Shown piece after piece: positions 35,815 to 49,700 of a stretch of 64,000 nucleotides of DNA. The stretch's first letter is position 1. Each line of letters starts with the position of its first letter. The notes under the pieces were generated by a model. The model was not told the origin of the DNA. It worked only from the letters and a program-made list of their open reading frames with translations, and ran no database searches. The stretch is taken from NCBI GenBank assembly GCA_002914805.1, contig JXTB01000226.1, positions 410,933-474,932 on the forward strand, read 5' to 3'. This DNA is from Parasponia andersonii (lineage: Eukaryota; Streptophyta; Magnoliopsida; Rosales; Cannabaceae). The position numbers and the translations under genes were made by a program.

Positions 35815-38800
35815 TGGAAGAAAAAGAATCGAAAAATATTAAAAGATTCTTATCGTCTAGTAGAGGAGCCACACAAATAGATGTGTGCCCAGGACAAAAT
35901 TTATTTGCTAATATCAAAATTGCCGTATAGTATATTGCTCCAAAAAATTCTATACAAAATTTGAATTATAATTATCTCATAATTGTAAATAAATAATAAT
36001 TCAAAATGATTAGTGTGTTCTACAAGAAGATAGAGTTACAAAATCATATAACCAATTATTAAAGCTTTTACGAGAAACAAATAGTTTCTGACAAATTGGT
36101 GAAAGAATTGGAAAATTAAAACTCAACGGCAAAAATGAGTGCAGTCAATAATCGGATGGTTTAGAAATATAATAAATCTAGATAAAAGGTTTAATTATAA
36201 GATAACATTAGTACGATTTTCAATTTTGCACCTACTTGAATTTTGGGGAAAATATATATTCAAAATGCTGGAGTGGTTTTGCCATGATGTGAATAAATGA
36301 AGGGTCAATGACTCAACGTAGGAGTAAATGATTTTGGGCTAAAGTGAAAACTTTAAAGCATACCTTTTATCGGTAAAAATTTGGGCCTTTTGGCAATCGG
36401 CGGAGGGAGGCAGAGAGAGAAAAGAGCGAGTCAATTGGAAGGAGAGCACTGGGCTCGAGAGTGACAGTCGGAGACACAATTATTGGCACTCAGCTCCATT
36501 TTTTTCCCCTTCCTTTTTTAAATATTTATTTTATTTTCATTTTTTTTTCTTATTCACTTATTCAGTCAAATCTCATCTCTATCGTTCTCTCTCGCTAGTT
36601 GAGTTGAGCTTATTGCTTATTCCATTGCCATGATAATAAGTTAATAATTACATTTATTTTTTTATTCTTTTTTTTTTTTACTGTTTTCTTCACTACTTGT
36701 TACGAAGTCATGATCATTCATTATTAATTTATTCTGTTTTGTTTCTTTTGCTGAAAATCATTCATTAACTACTTGTCAAATCAACAGTTTAATATTTATG
36801 TTGCTGAAGCATCAACAGTTTAATCTAAAAGTGATGGTTATATTTTTTTAAGGGGCGGAATGATGATTATTGTTTGAATTACATTAATTATTCTCAAATT
36901 AATTATTCTATGTTTTTTTTTAATCAATTTATGAAATATTATGATAGAAGCTGTAACTAATATCGAGCACAATTGTCCCTTTTTAAAAAAAAAAACTGTT
37001 TCCTCAAAAAAACAAAATATTGAGCTCGATTGAACAATCTTAATATTTGAATTCTCTAATTAAAAATTATAGCTTGATATGGACAATATATAAGCATAAA
37101 ACATTCATAATACTGTTGTTTTGTTGATTAAATTTGTTAAAGCGACTCTCCTTTTTTCAACAAAAGAAAAAAAACTGATAAAAATTTGTTTTGTGCGATG
37201 GTATGGTAGCTTACAAATTTTGTTTATAATATATTTGTGATTTATTTTTCGTATTATTTTTTTATAAGTTTAAAATTATAATCATTTTATACTGTGTGTA
37301 CTATTATTAAAATTTTTTTGCTTCCTAATTTTCTTAAAAAGAGCCCGTTTTATAAAAATAAAAAATAAATTCGTTAAATAAAATCATAAGATTCGAATTA
37401 AAAATCACTAAAAAAATTTATAAAAATAAAAAATAAATTTGTTAAAAGAAATCGTAAGATTCGAACTAAAAATCGAAGAAAAGAACGCCTTAGGCAATTT
37501 GTTGTATCCACGTAGACTTTCATATGCTAACCCCACTTTGTTGGAAATAAATATGTATTAAAACCCCAACCAACAAAGCTTCTAATATAGTTTACTCTTA
37601 GTTTTATATATACATATTATATCCAGGGGTCTATAAAAGCTTATCAAAAGTACCAAATACAGCAGCAAATTGAAACTTTTATAATTTATTTTTCTTCCTT
37701 TTGATGTAATAAGATGCTTTATACTTCTTATTCTTGTTATAATTTGGCTGAAGAGTGATATATAGCCAAAAAAAAAAAAAGCTCTTTGTCTAATCGAATA
37801 TTATAGAACTTTATTGGCTTAAAAAAAAAAAAGAAAAATCTATTAGTTGACCATTACTTAGGCTGGGAGGTACCTATGACTAGCCCAAAACAAGGTTCAA
37901 TTTGAGCTACTAGTGCGGTCGGGGTTAAGAGCTTCTTCTTTTTATTTTATTTTATTTTTTTGAGGGATATTTCGATAAAAGAATTTCATTTCAAATGAAA
38001 ATAGAAGAAATATTTTCCAGTAATGAACTTGCAGTTTGAAACTTGGAAGAAGAAGCATTAAGAATAAAATAAAGCCTAAATGTTCAAAAATAAAAATAGA
38101 AAAAGATGCTAAAAAATGTACTTGAGATAGTTTGCACAAGACAATACCTTATATGGAAAATTAAGCTGCTTATTATTTGTTATAGGTTTATGGGATAACT
38201 ACTACCCGAAATATGACATTTCTTCAATTTTAATCTTAATTTTTGTTTTGTGTAAAATTGTACTTGTATATTTTAAGTTTTTGCAAATATATTGTATATT
38301 CTTTGTACAAATTGGATTATTTGTACTAACTGACTTAAGTTATTTTTAATAAATTTTTTATGTTAATTAGCAGAAATAAAGTATATCTAATTAAGATAAT
38401 CTCATTTTTATGAGAAATTTGTTGATTAATTTATATACAAATGGTATAAATTTACAGAATTTTGAAATGTGAATTTTAACAAATGTGAATTTATAACTTT
38501 GTTAAAGCCAAAAATTATGGTTAAAATTACAAAAAAAAAAAAGTGAAACTTTAGGTTTTTTTTTCCGAAAAATCCTAAGTTTATACACACAAATACGACA
38601 AATCTCATTTTTTTTCTTTTCATGAATTACTTTAGTTAATATGATATTGGCTGGTATAGATAATCAATTTGATTACAGTTTCTGCATATGAATGGATCTA
38701 ATCCTACCTAATGGACGATGAGGAGAGTTCATTTGATCACCAAAAGGGTAATTTTTGCAATATAGTCTGAATTAATTAAAAAAAGAACCCCAACAAAGGG

Positions 38801-41060
38801 GCATAATACAATCACATAATCAAAAGCCATTAACCTGATTTATGTTGGGGGAGTCAAGAGTGTTTAAGCGGATCGTATAAACAAGTAACAAAAAGCCATG
38901 CCTCTTTTCCTCGGGCCCCCAATTTTATGAATTAATAAGCTAGTACTTATTATGTATGGATTTTTATATAATTATTAATTACCTTTATTTTAACGTGGCA
39001 TGGATTTTCTTTTTACCTTTTCATTTTACATTTTATATATTCAACAGCTTAGCCAGAGTCAAGGGCATTGTACGGCGGGACAAAGCGGCCGGAATCCGTA
39101 CCTGTTTATACATAATTGAAATTCAATAATTAGTGGGCATTAATTTGCGGGGTTCACGTGATTGTTTGTTAAAGGGCATTGCCCTTAATAAGGGTAGGTT
39201 TAGCCCTCCCAAAGGATAAGGACTATAATCTAGCTAGTTTTTCTTGGTTATATTAAGGGAGGAATGATTAGTTGGAGTAATTTAATTTTCTATTGCAATT
39301 AATTTACAAGGGATAGAGCTTTACCTTTTCCCTATCCTAGCAAAAATAGGAGAGGTTTACCTTTAAAATATTATATAAGCCAATGATAGTGGAATTCGCC
39401 AATGTTTGAGTGAAGCCTAACCTAGAGGTCCTCCATCCGAGGGGTCCCAATCCCATATTTTTTCACTTATTTATTTTTTAAAAAAATTATTTCCGGAATA
39501 TATTTAGAGATTTTCGATTATTAATTCTTATGTTCTCTATATTATTCTTATTTAATGACATAGGTGTTACCAGGCCCTTATTAGTTATTATATCATGTGA
39601 ATGCATGAAGCACGTGATTAATCATGTTAAGCGCCACTTTTTATGACACTATGTCACTAATTAATCTGAAATTATTTTTATATCAGAATCTGCTTTGTCT
39701 AATGAAAAATTTTTGTGCTAGAGATCCTTTGTCAAATTCACCTAATATCATGATTTTAAAGGAATCTAAAAGACAGATAAATTTTTTTGGTTAAGAGCCT
39801 AGGTAATTTCATATTTAAGATAACAAATAAGAATTTGCAAAATAGACTTCGCCAAAATTTATTATTTTTTAAATATTGCAATAATGAAGTATTTTCATGA
39901 AAACCCTTTGAAACAAGATAGTACTTTGATATCAAAATTCGCATAAGCTATTAAAATGCATTCCTCGTTTTTTTCCCCCTTAAAAACATAATACAAGATG
40001 TTCGTAGTTTCTATAGCTGAACGGCTATCGTCTACAATTCCCATTTAAATAACCTTCGAAGAAAGAATGAAGTTGCCATTTCGAGAAAAAAGAAATTGAA
40101 AAAATTTCACATCCGAAGAAGTCTTTATCGTAAGAACACCAATCATCACGAACCAAATTCAATGGACTCTACGGAGACCCTCCAACCAATGGGGTCCAAT
40201 AATAACATTAGGTCATCCTGTATATCATGAAACCAAGTTGTGAAGCCGCTTCTCTCGGATTAAGACCCCAAAAAAAAGTAACACTAGCTATGCTTAAAAA
40301 AATGAAAAAAATAAACAAAAACTATGTTTGTAATATGCCACTATAATGGGATTGCTCATCAAATAACCTGTAAAGAAAAAATAGTTCGATGACCATAATT
40401 ACTTCATTTAAAAAAAAATCAAAAAAAAAAAAGTTAGTTCCACCGTAAAAATATGTGAAGTTGCCGAAAATAAACCTTCAGCCACTGAGGCATTTAGTAT
40501 ATAGCCGTTCCTTCTGCTGCAGTTCCTTCGGTAAAGTGTTAGTTTTCGAAGAGTAAATGCCTGTCAAATCACAAGTACAGAGAGAACATTATTTTAAGCC
40601 AACACGTTATCTGCAGTAAAAACTAATACTTGCAAATATGTAGAATATGAGTTTTAAAACTTTCGTACCTACATTTCAAATTCAAATTTAAAAAAAAAAA
40701 AAATTGAAGAATAATACATCGTAGCTACATTGACCTAAACAGGGCCAACCCTTGAAAACCCTAGCCCTATTATATAACATATGTGATACATTATCAAAAC
40801 GTGTTGACCTCTAAGTGCATGGCAACCTCTGGATTAATATATAAAAAAGTGTTATTTTTCTAATATTTAAGTCAATCATAAAATGATTACGGGAAGAATT
40901 TTGAGTGGAATACGAGGCATTTGACAAGAAATTTATACGTACAACCCCGAGAATTTCGTTAAACTCGAACATAGTTTTATTTCTAGAAACTTGGGGAATT
41001 AATTTACTTAAACAGGAGACGATTGTTATCACAGGCAGTATTTCAGCCGTAGGATTGTAG
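35815..41060. other. Long AT-rich spacer upstream of the SRS gene
   Basis: No gene found. Contents: a purine-rich then pyrimidine-rich patch at 36385-36600 resembling a plant 5' leader but without a following frame; a 67-bp tandem duplication at about 37353-37480; and numerous A/T runs. The short frames present are low-complexity. Confidence 0.5.
37353..37480. repeat. 67-bp tandem duplication
   Basis: ATAAAAATAAAAAATAAATT followed by CGTTAAATAAAATC recurs about 67 bp later with a few changes; each unit ends AAGATTCGAAYTAAAAATC. Confidence 0.85.
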
Positions 41061-41068
41061 TCGATTGA

Positions 41069-41074
41069 CACGTG
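41069..41074. promoter_or_regulatory. G-box in SRS gene upstream region
   Basis: CACGTG in TTGACACGTGGCGT, a G-box/ABRE-like bZIP or bHLH site. It is about 1.1 kb upstream of the ATG. Confidence 0.35.
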
Positions 41075-41308
41075 GCGTACACGAAATAACCCTTGATGAT
41101 CATTAATGTGAAGTGCATGGTGAGTATATAAAAGCTTATTTTTGGGTACGTATTGGATTATTGCTCCGTGGACTTGCAATTGGTGCAAAACAATCTTAAT
41201 TATAGGGACCGATCAAATAAAAATTAAAAAAAAAAAATACAAAAAAGAAAAGAAAGTAGAAGCGGGTTTTCCGGTGCAAGGACGAATAAGCAAAAGCTGA
41301 TGCTATGA

Positions 41309-41314
41309 CACGTG
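41309..41314. promoter_or_regulatory. Second G-box in SRS gene upstream region
   Basis: CACGTG in ATGACACGTGGACGC, 240 bp after the first and sharing its GACACGTGG context. About 0.9 kb upstream of the ATG. Confidence 0.35.
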
Positions 41315-41399
41315 GACGCACATCAATCGCATGATGGTGATTCAACGACCAAGATTCAATCATTCTTGGTGAGATTGATTGAAACTGAGAACTGTAGAG

Positions 41400-41536
41400 C
41401 AGTGGCTAGTCATAGATTTTCTGGTTCCCTCTCTCTCCAGTCTACTCACACACACACTCTCTCCTCCTCACAAACAAACCCAGCTGCATATGCAAGTGAG
41501 AGAGAGCTTAGACAAAGAGAGAGAAAATTGAGAGAG

Positions 41537-41567
<31 letters not shown>

Positions 41568-42187
41568 GGCTTGGTTGTCTTAAATGAGGGTCGTGCAGCA
41601 GAGAGTGAAGAGTTGCAGTTGCCATGGCGGCGTTGCAGGACTCTAATTCCGTGCCATTATTGCTTCGAACAACGAAAGAGTAGATTTTTTTAAATTTCTT
41701 AAAAAGAAAAACCAATTTTGCTAAACAAATTTTCTTTCTTTCCCGTTTTTCAATTTAAAAAAAACAATTCCGAAATTTGTTCTCAAAAGCTGCAAAAGCT
41801 CCAACAACAAGATCGACAGTAACAGAGTCAGAAGTCTCGACCCAGAATCAGAATCCCAAAATCAGGTCAAAACCACAAAACATTATATACACACCCACAC
41901 AGTACTACTAGCTACTACTATTACTATTACTACTACTTACTACTATCTCTTAATAATATCTCTACAGTTGTAAAAATTAACTCGCGAAAACCCGGAGATC
42001 TTGATCACTTTAATTTGTCCTTTCTTTTTAATTTTTATATTTTATTTTAATAATTTTAAAAAAAGCCCGGTATAGTACTACGCCTTGATAATGAGGTAAT
42101 TTTTCTTTTTTTTTTTTTTTAAATTTTTTCTGATATGGATTTTGACCCCAAATTGAGGTTAGTATTGGGCTTTGGGTGCAAGAAATT
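41400..42187 (+). promoter_or_regulatory. Probable leader region of the SRS gene, GA-rich
   Basis: CT then GA microsatellites (41452-41465 and 41509-41560), followed by A-rich sequence and short ACT repeats (41905-41945), as often found in long plant 5' leaders. The 91-codon frame at 41312-41587 reflects the GA repeat and is not taken as coding. Transcript start not determined. Confidence 0.4.
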
Positions 42188-43703
42188 ATGGCTGGGTTCT
42201 TTTGCTTAGGCGGATCAAGAGATCATCATCCTCATCCTCATCCTCGATCAGTACCGTCTAAACAAGAGGATCAAAAAGATCAAGCCGAGCGAGAAAGCAA
42301 CCTTTTCCTGTTCAGATCAGCCGATTCCGAGATCTGCACCACCACCACCAACAACAACAACAACAACAACAACAAGGGTAATAGTAGTAGCAGCTTCGAG
42401 ATATGGCCTCATCATCATCATCATCATCATCACAATCATCAACATCCCCAAAATTTCAACAACTACGTACTCTCTTTCGGATCAACTAGTCCTAGCAGCC
42501 GAGCCAATAACATTAGAAACCTAAACGACGTCGATTCTGATGACCCAACTAGACTCGGGTTTACAGTTATGAGGCCAGGAGGTTTAGGAATTGGAGGAGG
42601 TGGAGGTGGAGGTGGATGTATGAATTGCCAAGACTGTGGGAACCAAGCTAAGAAAGATTGTTCCCACTTGAGGTGCCGCACGTGCTGCAAGAGCCGAGGG
42701 TTTCAGTGCCAAACCCACGTTAAGAGCACTTGGGTTCCAGCTGCCAAACGCCGCGAGAGGCAACAACAACTAGCGGGTTTGCAACAACAAGACCATCAAC
42801 AGTTTCGAGTTGTAGACAATTCCAAGCGACAAAGAGATGCTCAAGCCGCGGCTCTTGCTGCTTGCACTACCGCTACTACTACTACTACTCGTTTACCCAA
42901 CAACACGTCAGGTAAAGTTGTAGTTTACAATACAAACAAAACAAACGCGCCATTGCCTGCCCTTGATTATAAGATAAAAAAAAAGAATTGAAAGAAGGTA
43001 AGGAAGAATAATAATAACAACAAATACTTTGAGTGATTTTAATAATTTCTGGACTTTTTCGAAACAATATCGTTTGCATGTGAGAAAGTCCACCTCCATA
43101 GTTACCCACTGACTTTGCTTTTCTTATTTTTCTCTATTCTACCACTGTTTGTCGGTAAAACTGACGAAAAGTACTTGTATGATCAGTAATTGTGTGTTAA
43201 TATTTAGATCAAAATCATGAGCTTATATACCTATTACTTGTACCAAATATATGCATATATATATATATTGTTATGTGCTTGATGATTTTGTTGGGGGGGG
43301 GGGATTATAATTAGGGTTGGAACTAGGAGGCGCGTTTCCAGCCGAAGTGAATTCTCCAGCGGTCTTTCGGTGCGTGAAGGTCAGCGCAATGGACGATGCT
43401 GATGAGAACTACGCGTATCAGACGGCTTTGAACATCGGAGGGCATCTTTTCAAGGGGATTCTTTACGACCAAGGTCCAGAAGCTCATTACACCGGCGGGG
43501 AGGGCTCGTCTTCCGGACGCGGCGGCGGATCAACCGGCGAAGACGGTGGCCAACAGCTCAATCTCATAACAGCGGCAACCACTGCCGCCACCAGTACGGC
43601 AGCCGGTAACACTTCTATCTCGTTGCTTGACCCTTCCATGTACCCAACTCCGCTCAACGCTTTTATGGCCGGTACGCAATTCTTCCCACCCCCTAGGTCT
43701 TAA
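42188..43703 (+). CDS. SHI/STY/LRP1-family (SRS) zinc-finger transcription factor
   Basis: Exons 42188-42911 and 43315-43703 with a GT-AG intron in phase 1 encode 370 aa. The ATG at 42188 gives MAGFFCLGG, the usual SRS N terminus; the frame is open four codons further up but without an ATG. Landmarks: poly-Asn near 55-62, a run of eight His after the WP near residue 75, a Gly run just before the RING-like zinc finger (about 144-185: [35 protein letters not shown], then [10 protein letters not shown]), and in exon 2 the IXGH domain ([15 protein letters not shown], 281-295). The intron between these two domains is as I expect for the family. SRS proteins are plant-specific nuclear activators, linked to YUCCA auxin-synthesis genes and to gynoecium, stamen and lateral-root development. 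The exact family member is not assigned. Confidence 0.95.
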
Positions 43704-43757
43704 AAAGAAAAGCCTCATATTTCATTCCCTTAGCTAGAGCCTTATTACTTCGCCTGG

Positions 43758-43781
43758 AAAAAAAAAAAAAAAAAAAAAAAA
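43758..43781 (+). repeat. A-tract in the SRS 3' flank
   Basis: About 24 consecutive A residues 55 bp after the stop codon; probably a homopolymer in the 3' UTR rather than a retroposed tail, as no target duplication is visible. Confidence 0.8.
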
Positions 43782-46700
43782 TCTTTATGTCGATTTGTTG
43801 TCTAGCTACTCTCTAATATTTAGTATTCTAATTATGGTTTCTTAAGTTTCCTTAAACATGCAATGAAGTAGAAAAAGGCCTAGGAAGTGTACTAGAGAAT
43901 AGGAGGGGGAGAAGGAGGAGGAGTAGAAGAATATTATCTGGATGTTTGGCTTTTGTTTTTCAAATTTCAATTGAGATTTTCAGTGATGGACTCCAATATC
44001 ATGAATTGGAAATTTTTTTTTTCTTTATTGGGTTATAATTAAATATGACCGTGGTTTCTGGGACAACATTTTGGATATACACGTTGCTTAATTGTTTGTT
44101 TTATGTTATGTTATGTTGTTTGGTAGTTTAATATATTATTTTCCTATCTGGGTTTGATAATGAATGCGCTTTCTGGTTGGTGCTGAACTCGAAGCTGCTT
44201 TTTCCTGTTTATCCGATTGCTTGCCGGATGAAATTGTGGGACGAGTAGTAGGTTTCGTTTCGTGTTTGGTTAAGCAAAGAATTTTAAATGGATTTTATGT
44301 CTCTGGAAAATATTCTTTTGAGATAAATAAATTAATAAATAAAAAGAGACATATAAGGAAGGTACTCCACTCTCGGTAAGGGCCTTCATACTGTACTATT
44401 GGCAAATATTGGCAAGTAGCTAGCTAGGCAAGTCTCTGATCGTCATCAAGTTCAAAAAGTGAAATTATAACCTTGAAGAACCTTCACTCTTTCTCTTTCT
44501 GAATAAACCTATTTAGTTACGAAAATGCATAATTATAAATAGCATTCATGCCAACTACTTACCTGCAAAACAATAAAATTTAGCATCTGAATAGACATGC
44601 AAGAATGTGACCCCTTCTATATGTATATATACTGAAGAGTGTCGCTATAAGCAGATCCCTATGCAGTTAGAAATCATGATATGCTATATATATGTTATAC
44701 AGACGATCGATTTATTATTTATGTAAATGTAAATAATGTACAGACTACTATATATATATATATATATATAGGTAAATATAGAGAGGGTCATGAGCTGCTC
44801 CTATCTATATGTACATAAGTGATATGCCTATAGCATATGATAACGCTACCATGATACATATCTTGCTGGATTTGGTACATATGAAATTAATAACATAATG
44901 GCTATAAGAGTAGTTTCTCAATATTCATGACGCCGTCACGTGTGCAATCTTCCCCTTGAATTGTAGTTCTCTTGATAAAGTTCCTTGCTGAATTATTATC
45001 TTATTTTCTTTTAAGAATTATTTGTTTTGGAATATATCAAGATATCTATATAGTAACATAGGTCGAAGAGGGAATTTTCCATGTTAAGGATTTCACAACA
45101 TTTGGTACTTTGTTGCTTAATTAACTAAAAGAGATTTGATTCTTGGTTCTATATACGTAAGTGGCTATGTTAAGGAACAATAATGTTTTTTTATTTTTTG
45201 TTTTTTTTAAAGGGAATGACCAATAGAATTAGCTGCTTGATTCTGTGAATCTGCAATACATGTTATACCTATAGCCTTAAGTATTAAATATTTATGATTT
45301 AAGGAGTTGAAGATAAGGTTCTTAATTTCGACGAATGAGAAAATATTGGTCCTTCTCCATCGTGCTTGAATTCTGATATATCATCTGTTCAATGTTGATG
45401 TCATAGTTTATGTCTTACTAGATACATCGGTTAAAATTTGAACCTACTTGACTAGTTTTTTTGAACTTAATCTTTTATTTAAAAATTTAATATGATGTGT
45501 CATCTATTTTGCTGGACATTCGGAACATCAAAATTGGACAATAGATTTAAACTCTAGCATAATATTATGTATATTTCACTGTATATGGTTTTATGGTTCT
45601 TAGCTTTCACTATTTTGTTTGTGAGACCTAGGGTTCAGATATATATTAATGAATTGAGTTGAAGGCCATAAAATATTCTAATAATGCGCTTAAGAATACT
45701 TGTTTTTAAATATTTTTGAAAGAATATTTCTATGTTTATCAAGTTTCTATTTAGCAAGTTTTTGAGATTTGACATGAAAATATTTTGTCGGCATAATTGC
45801 TAAATGACATTCAAGTTAGTTATGCCTATTTTGTATTTAACTAATTAAAAATTAATAAATCTATTATTTGGTACATTATTTGGTACGTAAAATGTCTGTA
45901 AAGAAAGAAAAACACATATAAGTGAAGATAAGTGATGGGAGAAGAAAAATGAATAAAACTGTGTATTGTTTCGATAAAGTTGTGGTTGCTGACTGTTTCT
46001 TGACATTATAACCGCATGTTTTTGAGAGAAATACGTGCTTTGATATTTGGTCACTGGCTCATGTCGTAATACGTATCTTCATGGTCTGTATATACCAATT
46101 ATTCAACGCAAGCTAATCTTTAAACGTCTGAAATATGGCAATGCTGATGTTTACATTTTACAATTTTTTTTTTTTCCATTTCTGGTGACCATGATATATA
46201 TGATATGCTCACAAGTTTAGCTTGTGAGAGAAGAAGATAATTATTTATATATGCCAATTTAATTTTACATATTATATAATAACTTGTATTAAGAAATTAA
46301 GGCCGTCTAGTCAGACCTCTCGATCAGTTTTGGAACTGCAAGAAAATATCATCATGGTACCTAGTTACTTAATTCAATTAATTTGTGTATATATATATAT
46401 ATATGTATATAATGTATAAATATAGAGTATCTGATCAAAGCCTTGGCGCTATGCGAAAAACTAGTTTTTTTCCCTGCTTAATATGTTCAGGTAGTAATTT
46501 GCATGATGAGTAAAATTATTATAATGGCAATAATAATCAATTCCAATTCCATAAGAATATCGTCTTTAGATCATCTTTTATAAGGTAAGCTGAGATTGAA
46601 TACGTGATTTTCTGCATAAGTTCTGATGCCCTAGGCACCAATTCTCTTACATATAAAAATTTGGTCCCTTTAATATATTGATTGTAATCAAAACAGCTTT

Positions 46701-49700
46701 TTCTTCTTTCTGATCGTCCTGTTTGAACATGATCAATCCATATATGCAGCTTTAATGCAAATCTCAAAGACAGGGTCCTGAGATTACCGTACACCATTAT
46801 TTAGAACTCATCATGAAAACCCTCGATCGTTGTATATTCAATTCATGTAAACATGCACAGTCCACTTCCGAAACAAATTAATGCTCTGACAAGTTCTCTT
46901 TGACATGTTCCAATAACCAACTACACTACATATACGACGCAAGAGTGCAAATCTCTCAACTCATAAACGACATCGTTTTCTCAATAATAATAATTGATTC
47001 GCCAGGAAAATCAGAAGTTGAAATAAATTAATAGCGATCTGAGTTATCAATTTCCTGAGCAGATCAGTTTCCCAAGCGGCAAGCCTATCTGAATACAGTG
47101 GTAGACACACCCCAAAACTTGATTTAAAGTTGGGGGACACAAACTGCGCGTTAGGAATGAACGACTATATTATATAATATATACTATATATGTATACATA
47201 TAGAGACTAGAGTGGTCCGGAAATGGGTCATTCATCCCTAGACAATATATAAATTAAAGAACAAAAAGGCTGCACCTTTCGTGTATATTTAAATGCTAAT
47301 ATATATATATATATTTATAATTACCTGAATAACATATTTAAATGCCATATAATTTTGTTCAGTTTTTTTTAAGCTTAATTTGATACGGATCGGGGGGTCA
47401 AGAATCGAATAAAACGGTACCCCATGTCCCGTCCTCTTAAGACATAAACTCATGTTATTTAATTTTTTTAAAAAAAGATAGTAAGCCCTAAACATAAATT
47501 TCTTTAAAATATGAAGCAAAGTCTTGTGGTACAAACTACAATTTACAAAAAAGGAAACCGCGAGAGGCATAGAATAGAACGATATATGTTGAAGAGATTG
47601 TCGTTTTTCTTATCCAGAGTGTCCCACAAAGTCATAACAGTAGTCATCATGCGTAGTTTGTGAACTCAAGTACTAGAGTGGAGGCAAACTATCAAAACTG
47701 TAGGTTTAGCTTATACATAGGCAACCGTGACACCTAGTACCGACTCCTATAACCCCTTCACCTTTGTGTCTATAATGCATAACACTGCTGTGCCAAAGGG
47801 CTAGTGAGAGAGATATGACACTTCTTTGCCTCTCGGCTCCTTAATTAATTCTTTCCTTTTTCTTCCATATTTTCTTATTTTTTTTTTTAAAAAAAATAAA
47901 TAATATGAGGAACAAAAGGAAGTCTCTGGAATTTAAATTCTTACACACACTGCAAAAGTGAAAGCAACAAATGTATCGTGAAAACTATTTTTTTTTTCGC
48001 TTGCTTTCTCATGATTTGATTGGATATACATACAAAAAGACCAGATATTTACGCTAATAAAATGCCATATCCATTTAAGTTGAAGTTAAATAATGGAGCA
48101 CATTAATACACGTACCTCAGCAAGTGCATAATTGATATTCATGTAATTATATTGGCCGAAAATTTGGAAAATATAGTGTCAATAATAATAGTCGTCGATT
48201 AACTTCATTAATTATTACCGTACAATGTAGCTTGCTAGCTAGCCAGCTTATAACTAAAGAACTAACTAGTTTAATTTTGTCAAACAGTTAATTATACCGC
48301 GCGTAAGGAATTGACGCCTTCATATGGATAAACAATATATACTAGCTAGCTAATCAAAAATTTGAAGACTTCTATAAAGTAACCAATAAAATTATATGCA
48401 TCATGATTCATACATGTTGCTATAGATAAATATATCTTGTAATCCTACAGTGGAATATTTCTAGTGATGAAAACTCCCGCTCGTGACGTGAAAGGGGGCT
48501 TAATTTGGCAGCCTGTAGTCCTAAGTCCTAACCCTTCTAAAAGAAGAAAAAGCCAAATCATCCGATAGAAACTACTATAGGAGTTTTCCTTCAATATAGG
48601 CCACTATATATGCAAAATAGGGCTAGCTCTATATATATAGCTAGCTCCTGGTTTGTGGAATGTTTAGTGTTGCAGGTTGAGGCCAAACTACGCATGCGAC
48701 TCACTATTCATCTCTTTCTTCTTGGCAAGTTGTTAAGTGCCCTATATGACCTTCATGTTCATCAATGCTGTGGTCCAATCCAACCATCACTAGTATTTTC
48801 TTTCACACAGCTAATTTGACTGTTGAAAGCTTTACTATAGCTAGCTAGGGTGCAAAACCTTGTGATTTTTTTTTTTTTTTTTTCAATACTCATTGAAAGC
48901 TATATTATTGTTCGGGGTGGGGTCAAGACATAGTTCGAGCCTGAGCTGTCTAATTTTACTGGCATTTTTCCCCTTAATCATAGTAATATTAAATAAATTA
49001 ATTTACTGGTCATCATGAGTTAAAAAATAAAAAACTTAAAAATTACCATGTAGGTTATATTTTACAAAATTATTATAGGATAATATGACAGTGACACACT
49101 ATAAGTTGGACAAAATATAGGGTATGGAGTTTTGAATCTGTCAGCCCGGCCCTTGCTGCAAGGGCAAGTCTACAGTGTCAAATTGAATTACTTTATGCTA
49201 GCTTTAAGAGTACTGATTCTCAACTTTCCACACAACATATGTAGCCAAAAGTTTCATAATTTTAGCTATTTGTTTCTTGATTCGGGAACATTACAATTTA
49301 GGATATGGTAATTTATCACTTGAAACAAAATTTGACCCGAATTTTAACTTCATTACCAGAAGGGCCCCGCTGTTATATGCTTGTCTATTATATTTGCTCA
49401 AGACTTATTTCACATAAGCCTAAACGAAACCGTTCAAAGGGGATTATCTTTCTTACAAAATTCCAAATTATAGCAATCATCACTAATAACTAATCCCTTA
49501 TCTAATAACACGTGATAGAGTTTTTTATTCTTTTATTTTTATTTTGTTCTGTGGTCAAAATTTGACCGTCAAACGGTGAGTAAGAAAATACAAATTCCTG
49601 ATTCTGAACTTGTCGAAATTCTTACACGAGCATTACAGTATCTCTAAAATCCTTCGAGTTGCCATCAAATTATAGCAATTCGATAGTACTGGATAAATTA

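Noticed and set aside
44164-44379. 71-codon frame downstream of the SRS gene
   Set aside because: No domain and no leader features; it probably falls in 3' flanking sequence.
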